From assembly GCA_012932865.1 (NCBI GenBank), contig SAXG01000002.1, positions 620,001 through 684,000 on the forward strand: a DNA stretch of 64,000 nucleotides. Direction: 5' to 3'. The stretch's first letter is position 1. Each line of letters starts with the position of its first letter. Below, one piece after another: positions 1 through 10,710 of the stretch. A program made the translations under genes and the position numbers. Source of the DNA: Amylostereum areolatum (Eukaryota > Basidiomycota > Agaricomycetes > Russulales > Stereaceae). A model generated the notes under the pieces. The model was not told where the DNA came from and ran no database searches. It was given only the letters and a program-made list of their open reading frames with translations.

Positions 1-1015
1 ACTTGGCATAGGTATAGTTCCTGAAGTCTTCGCCCTCGTCCACGAATCGCTGACCATGCGCGTTGATCATGATGCCCAGCGGGTACCCAGACTTCGTGAA
101 CTGGTTGCTGAGCGTACGATCCCCCATGTCTGCAGGAGCGTTTGCGTCCCAGCAAGTGCTGTGACACCCCTGCCAATCGCCGACGAGCCTCGCACCGACT
201 GCAGAAGCCATCGCGATCCCGTCTCCCGTATTGTATGGTGTGCCGCGGACCTACATAACTGGTTGAACCGAGTATAATGTGACGAGTGATATTTCACGTA
301 CCCGTGCATTCCCCCACTCGACTCCCAGATGCTGTTCCCGTAAAGCCGCGCTCGCTTCGTATCCACCTGACGCCAATACAACAGCGCGCGCATGTATACG
401 CTCCTTCTTCCCACCCCTTTCAACCACCACTCCCACAACCCTCCCGTCCGACTGGAGCAGCTCCACGGCCCTCGTCTCGAACCAGCTGGACACACCCGCT
501 TTCTTCAGCGCTTCCCGATGGGCCTTGATTAGGCCCCTTCCACCGTCTTCAGTGCTTAGCGCCATACCTCCCCAAAATTTCTGTCTTCCATCCACCTCGT
601 ACGCCTGCCGGTTGAACGACAGTGTAAAAGGGACACCCACATGCCTCGCTAACCACTCCACTGCATCCCTTGACCCCTCTACCACCGCGCGTACCAACCC
701 TTCGTCATTCCTTCCGTCACCCATCCGGAAGATATCGCCCGTGAATTGGTCGGCGGTGTATGGATCGACGTCGATCTTCGGTACGAGTTCCGGGGGCACA
801 TTCTGCACGATAGGAAGAAGATCGGCCAGGCCCCCATGGACGGTGCGATGTGCGCCTGCAGTAAAAAACCCGTTGCCTCCCGCCCACTCTTCGGGACACT
901 TGTCCACGATGAGCACGCGCTTGCAGCCATGTTGGGCCGCAGAAAGGGCGGCACAACTCCCGGCGTGGCCTGAGCCTACGATGACGACGTCAAATTCGAG
1001 GTGGTGGGTATGCAT
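1..1015 (-). CDS. FAD-dependent dehydrogenase, fumarate reductase/tricarballylate dehydrogenase-like (3' end cut by window)
   Basis: Flavoprotein of the fumarate reductase/succinate dehydrogenase flavoprotein family, closest in pattern to TcuA-like tricarballylate dehydrogenases. Exon 1 is 1015-302, a 51-nt intron runs 301-251 (donor GTACGT), and exon 2 runs 250-1 and continues past the edge; about 321 residues are visible. The N-terminus has the Rossmann FAD-binding motif VVIVGSGHAGSCAAL (about residues 10-24), then GGNGFFTAGAHR (substrate/FAD region) and VLASGGYE. After splicing the frame gives GTPYNTGDGIAMA, the family's usual second FAD motif. No signal peptide is seen, so it is probably cytosolic. 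It lies on the same strand as an SDR and a GST, so a shared catabolic or detoxification role is possible but is inference. The exact substrate cannot be read from sequence. Confidence 0.85.
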
Positions 1016-1448
1016 GGCGGATCGTGTTGCAGACCGGTCGCGGGCAAAAGGACCATACAGATCGGCTGACTCGAGTTTCGAGTTAGAGATGCTCCTATCG
1101 GGGATTGTCTCTCACGCCGGCGGAAATCATGGGTTCATTAACGTCCATTGACGAAACCACGGTCTGTGCTTGTAAGTACCGCTGTGGGTGTCTAGGAAGA
1201 ACCCGGGATTATGCTCAAGGATGAGCTCATGGGAAGTCGACCTGAAGTCAGTAGTCAGTAGAAACACCCAAACGACTGAATGTATATTTTCAACACTTCT
1301 ATAGCCTACAACACAGCTCGTGAGGCCGACCTGAGCGTCATCTGTGAATATACAATCCACCAGACGATGGAACAGTGTTATTGCCTCAGCCCCGAGATCA
1401 TATTTTTTCAACACTTCTACACACCCAGCCTACGACGCTTCACAAGAA
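1016..1448. other. Intergenic, no gene recognised
   Basis: This holds the upstream region of the flavoprotein gene and the 3' flank of the SDR gene. The short open frame at 1127-1414 (minus) matches no family I know and I do not annotate it. Confidence 0.6.
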
Positions 1449-2565
1449 TTAGCTCGTGGAGGGGTTGACCCCCAGATAACCCCCGTCGACCACGATCTCC
1501 TGGCCATTAGTATAGCATCCGGCAAGGGAAGAGAGGTAGATAACAGTACCCGCGATCTCGTGGGCACTATAAGACGTCGCGTGAGTAGAAAGCCAAGTCG
1601 TGTGTCTCGAAAACATGACATACGTGCCACTACGAGCAGCGGGGATTGGCACGATGGCCTTTCCGATCTTCTCGACTATTTCTGGCGAGTCGACGATATC
1701 AACGGTCATTTCTGACGCGTAAACACCAGGTGCGATTGCGTTGACACGAACGGGGACGCCCTTCAGCGCGAATTCAGTGGACATCATCTTGGTGAGGTGC
1801 GACGCTGCAGCTTTGGAGCTGTTGTAGCAGAACTATAGCGAAAGTCAGATCCGTAACACAGAGAAGTGCAGGGAGAAACGAACGTGTTCTTGAGCAAGCT
1901 TGACGACGCCACTTATACTGGTGATATTGACCACACTAGCTGTGTAGCCTTCGTAGTCCGCATTGCCTTTGGCAAGCAGACCTAGGAACGCGGTAGTCAC
2001 ATAGTATATCGAGAAAGTGTCGATCTTGTATAGTTGCGCCCACGCCTCAGGACCATCGTCGTTGAAGAGAGCGTTTCCGAGAGTCTCTGCGTCCTTGCGT
2101 TCGGGGGCCTGAGGGTTATTGAGCCAGAGCGTGGTGGGTCCGACAGCACCGGCACTGAAATTGAGATGAGGGATGAGGTAGAATCAGATCAAACAAGTAA
2201 CGCACTTGTTGACCAGGATGTGCAGCTTCCCCTCCTTCTCTTCGATGAGCTTCTTTGCGGCTTGGATGCTTTCACGACTGGTCACATCCATGACAATTCT
2301 GCCCCCATCGCGAACTCCGAATGAAACAACGATGAGATACCGAGAACCCCGTCACGTACGGGATGATAGTGCCTGTTGATGACCACTCTTCCGCGATCTT
2401 CTGCAGGAGCTCAATACGACGGCTGGCGATGTACACCTTGGCACCGTTTGCCGCAAGACCCCTTGCGATCATGAGGCCGATGCCCGATCCGCCGCCAGTG
2501 ACGAGTGCAACGCGTTCAGATACATCGAATACATTCTCAAGTTTCAGGGAAGGGGCGTTCGCCAT
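1449..2565 (-). CDS. Short-chain dehydrogenase/reductase (SDR)
   Basis: Classical NAD(P)-dependent SDR of 298 residues. Exons are 2565-2360, 2298-2206, 2154-1884, 1832-1624 and 1566-1449; all phases close. Motifs are the cofactor glycine motif TGGGSGIG (residues 23-30), NNAG restored by splicing (near residue 99), the catalytic Ser in NITSISG (residues 176-182), and YNSSK with Tyr193 and Lys197. The C-terminus has VNAIAPGVYASEM and GQEIVVDGGYLG, typical of the family. Two family motifs (NNAG and the junction before YNSSK) appear only after intron removal, which supports the model. There is no targeting signal, so it is probably cytosolic. Substrate is unknown. It is co-oriented with the flavoprotein gene downstream and the GST gene upstream. 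Confidence 0.92.
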
Positions 2566-2897
2566 TTATACGATGTCCGGGGTGGGTATGAGGGGTGAAT
2601 GAAGATAGAAAGAGTCGAAAAGATACTATTTGTGGGCGGAAGGGTTTTGTCCATCGTGGCCATCCGGAGTGAAGAGACGTTTGGGCCGGTCGGTCCGATA
2701 TACCCTGATATACCTCCTCCGCGTTTGTTGCCCACGGGTTCAATATTCAATGTGAAAATAAGCCTTCGAGTTGCGTGGGGCGTGATACAATAAATCCATT
2801 GAATAAGCGTACAACGGTACTCAAGAGTCTCATACAGTACTTAACAACGAAAGCCAACCACAACAGCTATCGTACAAGCCGGATCACCACGAGAGAT

Positions 2898-3933
2898 TTA
2901 CTTCTTGTTCCAGCCATCCTCGGGAACATTGATGCCAGCCTGAGCACCAGGGCGGGCATTTATTCTCTCATGCCAGGCCTATGGAACAATGGGTCAGGAT
3001 GGAACTAAGAGCCAATATCATCCCTTTATTTTTGCTCACCTTGACATTCGGCCATTCGTCAAGGGAGTCGGTGACGGAGTAGCCGTGAATTCGGATCCTG
3101 AAGAGCAGTAAGAAACGTGGTCGTGCTCGCAGTCTGGTAAGAAGCATACCAAGGCCACACATTCAGATCTGCGAGACTGTACTTTCCACGTCCGGGGCCG
3201 GCAAGGTAATCGCGGTCCTTGAGGCGGATCTCGAGGACGCCGTACAGACGCTTCGCCTCCTTCACGTAGCCTGGTGACGCTCGTTAGCATGATACCGCAA
3301 CGAAACGTCAACAGTTAGGACACATACGTTCAATAGCGTACGGGATTTTTTCGGGCGCGTAGTGGGTAAAGAAGTTCGCTACAAGACGGTTAGTCACGTT
3401 AGAAGAACGTCGCAACGCTCAGCCCTCACCCTGTCCTTGCATAGGGCCAACACCGCCGTGCTAGATTAAACATCAAACGCGTGAATACAGATGAACGAGC
3501 TGATGGACAGAGAGCTTACAGCGAAGAAAATCCATTGCAACATCTCGCTGTAATGGTCCGCCTCTTTCTGTTGATCGAACGTGAACAGGTTGTCCTTATC
3601 ATAGTATTGTGCGAGGTATAGCAGGATCGCGGCCGACTCGAACACATTGAAGTTGTTCCGCGACCTATCGGTCAAGGTGGGGATACGGCCGTTCGGGTTA
3701 AGCTCGATGAACCACGGCTCCTTCTGAACGTTCGTCCAAATTTCGATAGGGAAGAAGCTATGAACACCCGTTGATAAGTTGTTTGAGACGAGACAGATTG
3801 GTGTATGAACCACGTACTCATACTCAGGTCCGCCATACGCCGCCTTGAGCTCCTCGAGGAGAACAGAAACCTTGAAGCCGTTGGGGGTACGACCAGTGTA
3901 AAGTATGAGAGGTTTCTCAGTTGTGGAAGTCAT
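2898..3933 (-). CDS. Glutathione S-transferase, Ure2-type
   Basis: Soluble glutathione transferase of 231 residues. Exons are 3933-3818, 3757-3520, 3460-3430, 3378-3328, 3270-3150, 3097-3040 and 2978-2898; phases close exactly. The thioredoxin-fold N-domain opens with [19 protein letters not shown] and carries [16 protein letters not shown], with the usual cis-Pro, and [14 protein letters not shown], which contains the ES glutathione-binding pair. The helical C-domain contains [20 protein letters not shown], and after splicing [12 protein letters not shown] and [16 protein letters not shown], all typical of fungal Ure2-like GSTs. It probably conjugates or reduces xenobiotics in the cytosol; there is no prion-like N-terminus as in yeast Ure2. 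Seven exons, one of only 31 nt, code for this short protein. Confidence 0.92.
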
Positions 3934-4507
3934 GTTTCTGGAACGGGCGAGATGGAGGGGAACGTGTGATAGTTTGGATGCGACGAGGTGCGGTCATTAT
4001 ATAGGTCCTGGAAGGTGAGAGATTTCTCCTCTAAATGTCGTCACGAGTTAAGGAAAATGACATGACCTGAGGCTGACCATGCTCAAGCATGATGATGACA
4101 GATGCACCCAAAGCTGACACAGCCACCCATGAGTTCCAGCCAGGAGAACACCACGCCCGCCGCTGTCCTCCGTCGAGGGATCCCCAGGCCCGTAAGAAGT
4201 ATCTATATCTGATCGATGTTCTCATCGCTGACAACTGCGAGTCTGGTCCCAGTTAGCGTTGACAAGCCGCCAAAAGACTCAGCTTTAAGGCGCCAGATCT
4301 GATAAGTAATGCCATCCTTCGCCGAGAAGGACGCTCGGTCACAGACAACAGCTATGTGCAGGAGTCGGATTGCTCAGCGCTACGAATACATACAAACTCG
4401 GCTACATGTGCAAATGCCTGGAAACACAGACACAATGGCTTGTTCAATAATCCGTCAGCACACGTATCGGAAACCCTGAATAAGAGGAACACTCACCGAC
4501 GCGAAAC
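3934..4507. other. Intergenic between GST and RTT109
   Basis: Apart from the TATA-like box near the GST start, I see no conserved coding signal. The small open frames here match nothing. Confidence 0.55.
3996..4003 (-). promoter_or_regulatory. TATA-like box of the GST gene
   Basis: On the minus strand this reads TATATAAT, about 63 nt upstream of the GST start codon. Position and sequence fit a core TATA element; no experiment supports it here. Confidence 0.45.
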
Positions 4508-6094
4508 TCAAGCGTCCCGCTTCTTCTTCTTCCTCACTGCCAGAACGTTCACCTTCGGCTCCTCCGCCACCCCAGTCGATACTGTCCTCTCAGGCAGGGG
4601 GGCATTCTTGACCATGACTGTGCCGTATATATGCGCGTAATACGTCTCGAGAGTGGCCTCCGGTTCGTCGAAGGGATTCGGTGAAACATCGTCCACGTTG
4701 GGCAATCGTGCGGAGATGCGCGGTGGCGTGCGCGGGAGTGTGATGGGAAGCAGATTTCCAGAGGCATCTTGGACGCTGGAGTTGGGTGGCCGCGAACTCG
4801 AAGGAGCTGTGGCAGATAGACCTTCGCAGAGTCCACGGATGGAGCCTTCAATGATTTCTGTAGCCTTAACAGCGCGTTCATGGGTGGAGAATTCGACTCC
4901 CGTAAGGAGGCTTTTGAGAACACGCTTGTTCATCGCACGTGGGACTTGGCCGGGTTGGGGGGCCAAGGGAGAAGGTGTGGAGGACGCCTTCGAAACGGGT
5001 TTGCTTGAGGCCACTCCTGCCGAAGTAGGTGGGGGAGGGGCAGAGAATCCAACGACAAAAAAGCCAGTGACTGCACCAGCGATGCATTCCTGTCGGAAGG
5101 ACATGCGCTCCCAAAACTCGCCAGGACCGAGCTTGCCCAACTCTCCTTTGGGCCGAGGATCTTTGGCCTCCTGATTCTTCCCATCTCCTTCTCCGTGTGC
5201 ACACAACACTTCCTCCTTCTCCTTCTCTTGCGTCTTCTCCGTGTCCCGGTCTTTGTCGCCGGTGCGTGGACGCTTGCGGACAGGAGACGCGACGGCGTTG
5301 TCGGTAAACGCGATTTCATCCATAAACCGATTCTTCGGGTCATCCTCGAATGAGGGAATGATATGGCCAATGTTTGGCACACCAGGGGATGGAGGACATG
5401 GGAGAGGGATGTCTGTTTGGCTGTATGGATGCCCATACATCCATGCTGGCTCCGTGTCTGACGACGATGCAGGAAGCGAGAGCGCCTGCGTGGCTTCAAG
5501 TTCGTTATACCCTGGCAGCACGTAGAACATCTTGATTTTCCCGTCCTTGTGCATGGATCTATGCACGTCTGCACCAATCTTGCCCAGGATGCGGCGCCAC
5601 CATGCGCAAAGGCGAACATCGGAGAGCGGTTTTTTGCTTGAGTGGTCGGAGGAGTTTGGAAAGAGGTATTGGTTCTGCGCACGGGCGAAGAGGTGAACCC
5701 AGAGGTGCTGAGCTGCAATGGGGCGGGTGGCAGGATCGGCATACCAGTGGATGAGGGAGGTCACGAGAGTCGCGGTAGGAGGAGGAGCGATGCCTTGGCC
5801 GGTTGAGTCAACCTTCGAAACATAGAATATGGCATTGGACGTTGCAGGAATGTGATAAAGGGCAGCCTCTATGGCGGAGACGAGAACGCGAGGACCGTCT
5901 AGGGTAGGCTGCTCTGAGAGCAGGACGAGGACATCCTGCGCATATATGCGGGGACGGGGAGAGGCATACGGAAAAAGGGACGTATTTTTGTAGGGTGCGG
6001 TGACGAGGACGTGAAGGTGGAATTCGCGGCGGGCTGGGAGCGATGTCAGCGCGGCGAGGAGGTGGTCTCGAAGATTTCGGTCGACGTCGTGCAT
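4508..6094 (-). CDS. RTT109: Histone H3-K56 acetyltransferase RTT109
   Basis: Single-exon Rtt109/KAT11-family acetyltransferase that, in fungi, acetylates H3 K56 (and K9) with Vps75 or Asf1 during S phase. From the Met at 6094 the protein has 528 residues and begins MHDVDRNLRDHLLAAL, followed by REFHLHVLVTAPYKNT as expected for basidiomycete Rtt109. Core motifs are NAIFYVSKVDSTGQG (the VSKAD-type acetyl-CoA region), LIHWYADP, HLWVHLFARAQNQYLFPNS, and WWRRILGKIG with a following Lys-rich segment. The second half contains an acidic/Lys-rich insert and a basic tail ending VRKKKKRDA, a likely nuclear signal. The frame stays open up to an ATG at 6232, but the extra 46 residues are Arg/Gly-rich and not family-like, so I prefer 6094. 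Two ACGCGT hexamers lie upstream (6117-6122, 6360-6365). Confidence 0.87.
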   Translation of the reverse strand: MHDVDRNLRDHLLAALTSLPARREFHLHVLVTAPYKNTSLFPYASPRPRIYAQDVLVLLSEQPTLDGPRVLVSAIEAALYHIPATSNAIFYVSKVDSTGQGIAPPPTATLVTSLIHWYADPATRPIAAQHLWVHLFARAQNQYLFPNSSDHSSKKPLSDVRLCAWWRRILGKIGADVHRSMHKDGKIKMFYVLPGYNELEATQALSLPASSSDTEPAWMYGHPYSQTDIPLPCPPSPGVPNIGHIIPSFEDDPKNRFMDEIAFTDNAVASPVRKRPRTGDKDRDTEKTQEKEKEEVLCAHGEGDGKNQEAKDPRPKGELGKLGPGEFWERMSFRQECIAGAVTGFFVVGFSAPPPPTSAGVASSKPVSKASSTPSPLAPQPGQVPRAMNKRVLKSLLTGVEFSTHERAVKATEIIEGSIRGLCEGLSATAPSSSRPPNSSVQDASGNLLPITLPRTPPRISARLPNVDDVSPNPFDEPEATLETYYAHIYGTVMVKNAPLPERTVSTGVAEEPKVNVLAVRKKKKRDA

Positions 6095-6535
6095 CCCGTC
6101 CGTGGGAAAAAATTCTACGCGTCCTCGACGCGCTTTTCCGTTGCCCCCAGGTTGCCCCGTGCCGCGGCCGCGCCATTTGCGTCTGACTATCATCACGGAA
6201 AGACATGAGCTCAAAACCCTCGTCCTCACCATTTCGCCGCCGAAGATGAAGCCGGGGTATATTTTCTTTTATTGAATCACACAACGGCTGCAGACAGAGG
6301 GAACACCGGCGCCAATACCGTTCACGGCACGCTCGATCGAGTGTCCCTTGCGGCCGCGAACGCGTTATGCATTCCACCTTTGGTTTGGGAACACGTCTCT
6401 GACTTGGTGGTCTAAACCACCGCCTTGGAATGCATCTCGATATACATAAAAGACTGACGCCAGCATTCGCGGTTTCCTGGACCTCAACACTATCCTTTCC
6501 CCCACATCTACCCCGCCCGCTGCCCGCCCGCCAAC
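6095..6535. other. Divergent intergenic region, RTT109 / alpha-amylase
   Basis: About 440 bp separate the two start codons. ACGCGT hexamers lie at 6117-6122 and 6360-6365 on the RTT109 side, and a TATA-like element on the amylase side. No other gene is seen. Confidence 0.6.
6441..6452 (+). promoter_or_regulatory. TATA-like element of the alpha-amylase gene
   Basis: TATACATAAAAG lies about 85-95 nt upstream of the amylase start codon, a plausible core promoter distance for an inducible secreted-enzyme gene. Sequence-only call. Confidence 0.4.
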
Positions 6536-8489
6536 ATGCTACAAGCGTTGTCGCTACTGATACCCGCTCTCTTACTTGCGCCTACCCTCGCCAAGACGCC
6601 CGAAGAATGGTCCTCTCGCTCGATATACCAGGTAACTCGTTGCCCGCCTGCACCGCTCGATGCATGCCGCTCATCTGTACATCTAGCTTATCACCGACAG
6701 GTTTGCAACCACCAACGGTACCGCCACTCCCTGTGATTCTAGTAAACGCGAGTACTGTGGCGGAACTTGGAAGGGGATCGAAGACCACCTGGACTACATT
6801 CAATACATGGGATTCGACGCGATCTGGATATCTCCCATAACCGCCAACATTGAGGGCAACTTCTCCGCAGGCGAGGCCTATCACGGGCACGTAGCATCTC
6901 GTGCTTCTCTCGGCGTTGCTCACGCCTCCTCAGTTATTGGTCTCAGAACTTGGACGAGATCAATCACCATTTCGGTACGGAACAAGACCTCAAGGACCTC
7001 AGTGCCGCGGTTCACAAACGCGACATGTACCTCATGGTGGACGTCGTCGTCAACCACATGGCTGCCACTGCCCTTCCACCCAAGTTCAACTTCGACGGGT
7101 TCTTCCACCCGTTCACAGACCAGTCCTACTTCCACCCTCAGTGCTTCATCAACAGCACAGAAACGGACCAGCATCTCATCGAGCAGTGTTGGTTTGGTAA
7201 CCCAGAGATGCCGCTACCAGATCTCAACACGGAGAATTCGACCGTCGTCGATCTTTTGAACAGTTGGATCCACGATCTCGTCCAGGAGTTCGACGTCGAC
7301 GGGCTACGCATCGACACCGTGAAGCACATCCGGAAGGACTTCTGGCCAGAGTGGGTCCAGTCGGCGGGTGTGTATACCTTGGGTGAAGTCGTCTACAACG
7401 ACTCAGAAACCGCCGCGCCTTGGACCGGTATGATTTTATCCCCCGTTTTTCGACCGTCGCTCACCAGTCCATTTCAGAGGTTGTCGACGCTATACTCGAT
7501 TATCCTACCTACTTCAAGTTGTCCGAGACCTTCAGCGGGCCCGTTCCCGGCAAGTTTCCTGACTTGGTCACCATGATGGAGCGGTCGCAGGCCAACTACA
7601 AGCACGGTCTCTTTCAAACCGGATCTTTCATCGAAAACCACGATCAGCCCCGAGTAGCAGGGCTCACGCAGGACGCAGCTGTGTGTATCTCGTCCTGCGT
7701 TCTTTGTGTCCTCGCTCACCGCTGTCAATAGCTTATCCGCAATGCCATGACGTTCTCGTTCATTCACGACGGCATTCCAATCGCGTACTATGGTCAGCCA
7801 TTCGTTTTCAGGTCACGATCGAGGACTCACAACGACTGGTCGTTTCCAGGCTCTGAGCAGGGATACCAAGGCGCCGATGATCCGTACAACCGGGAAGCGT
7901 AAGTACATCCTGTCGAGGGTGATCAATTCTATGCTCATCAAGCGCAGACTTTGGTTCTCTGCGTACGAGCAGGAAAAGCCGATTGTCCAGCATTTCAGAA
8001 CGCTCAACGCTGCCCGCAAGGCTGCGATCGCGAGCACGTCCAGCTTCCTGACCACGCCCGTTCGTCTGCCCATTCCTCTTCTACACCACCAGCTGATTGT
8101 TCGCACAGATGAAGTTCATGTCAGTCCACGACGAGTCGGTCGCTATCCTCAAGCCCCCGATGTTGGCGCTCCTCACCAACATCGGCTCTCAGGAGGGAAA
8201 ATCCGCGACCTGGGAAGTGCCCGGGGCGTATGCGCCCAACGAGATGCTCGTAGACGTCCTCACATGTTCTCATATGATGGCGAACGCGCAGGGTGACGTT
8301 GTGGTGCCGTCCGACTATGGTATGCCGCAGGTGCTCATGCCAGCCTCGAAACTCCCTCGCGGGGGGTCGCTGTGTCCGGACATGGCGACGGGTGAGCGCG
8401 CGGTGAGTGGGGCATCGAAGATGGGGATCAAGCCAGCGTACATGGTTGCAGGCGTCGTGGCGTCGCTGATGTGGAGGACGGTACTCTGA
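6536..8489 (+). CDS. Secreted alpha-amylase, GH13
   Basis: Endo-acting alpha-1,4-glucan hydrolase resembling Taka-amylase; 531 residues. Exons are 6536-6631, 6687-6886, 6934-7427, 7478-7680, 7732-7792, 7850-7898, 7948-8059 and 8109-8489; phases close. The signal peptide is the N-terminal MLQALSLLIPALLLAPTLA. Family regions are DAIWISPI, VDVVVNHM (region I), GLRIDTVKH (region II, nucleophile Asp), LGEVVY (acid/base Glu) and FIENHDQPR (region IV, transition-state Asp). The (beta/alpha)8 barrel closes with YYGSEQGYQG and DDPYNREALW, then the C-domain. Intron 2 needs a GC donor (6887). The protein ends in a hydrophobic stretch, AYMVAGVVASLMW, unusual for free amylases and compatible with a GPI anchor or membrane tail. 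Confidence 0.93.
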
Positions 8490-8508
8490 GGTTGTGGCCC
8501 GGGGGGTT

Positions 8509-8533
8509 TCTTTCTATCTTTCTATCTTTCTTT
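8509..8533. repeat. TTTCTATC microsatellite
   Basis: Three near-perfect copies of an 8-nt CT-rich unit follow the amylase stop codon, probably inside its 3' UTR. No function is evident. Confidence 0.6.
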
Positions 8534-8943
8534 ACGGCATGGCATACTATCTCGGTCACACATCTTCTATGGTCGCTTGGTTTATGAAACATCGACCTCT
8601 TCCCGAGGCTGCCCGAAACCGACTCGGATTATGAGCAGAGATGACCTCCGCTGTCGAGATAGCCGCTGCCGGGCGTTTGGATTATGATGGCGCTCCGGCG
8701 CGTACAGTACCATAGCAAAGTCATCACCATGGCTTTCTGTAAGACTTGTACGCTCTTTGCAAGCTTGTACTCGCTCTCTGACTGTTTCTCCAGGTGGCTC
8801 GCGGTCTCTCGCGGTGATATCTAATCCTCCCATGCGCGTGAGTAAGCACACTGATTGTACTAGTAGGTCTTCCTTTCGTGAATGTTCGAGGCTTCAAGCT
8901 TCAAGCACGCAACATCACTCTCCCGCCCCATGCTCACACTGAT

Positions 8944-8950
8944 TATAAAG
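8944..8950 (+). promoter_or_regulatory. TATA-like box of the flavin oxidoreductase gene
   Basis: TATAAAG lies 70 nt before the ATG at 9020. Its position favours that ATG over in-frame upstream ATGs at 8882 and 8930, which would sit before the box. Confidence 0.5.
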
Positions 8951-9019
8951 TCTCCCAGAGTCGTCTTTCACCATCGATCCACCCTCCGTCTCCTCTCCTC
9001 CGCCGCACCTCCTCGCAGA

Positions 9020-10710
<1,691 letters not shown>

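Larger units (their letters stand above)
8490..9019. other. Intergenic, amylase 3' flank and OYE promoter
   Basis: It contains a short TCTTTCTA-type microsatellite just after the amylase stop and a TATA-like box near the OYE start. A minus-strand open frame (8582-8851) matches no family and is not annotated. Confidence 0.55.

Noticed and set aside
6095..6232. 46-residue N-terminal extension of RTT109
   Set aside because: Arg/Gly-rich and unlike the family, which begins close to RDHLLAALTSLP.
8882..9019. In-frame upstream Mets of the OYE gene giving a mitochondrial-like presequence (MLTLIIKSPRVVFHH...)
   Set aside because: A TATA-like box lies at 8944-8950, between those Mets and 9020, and MPFLNTPAPGAREY is the normal family start. 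The extension is probably 5' flank that happens to be open.
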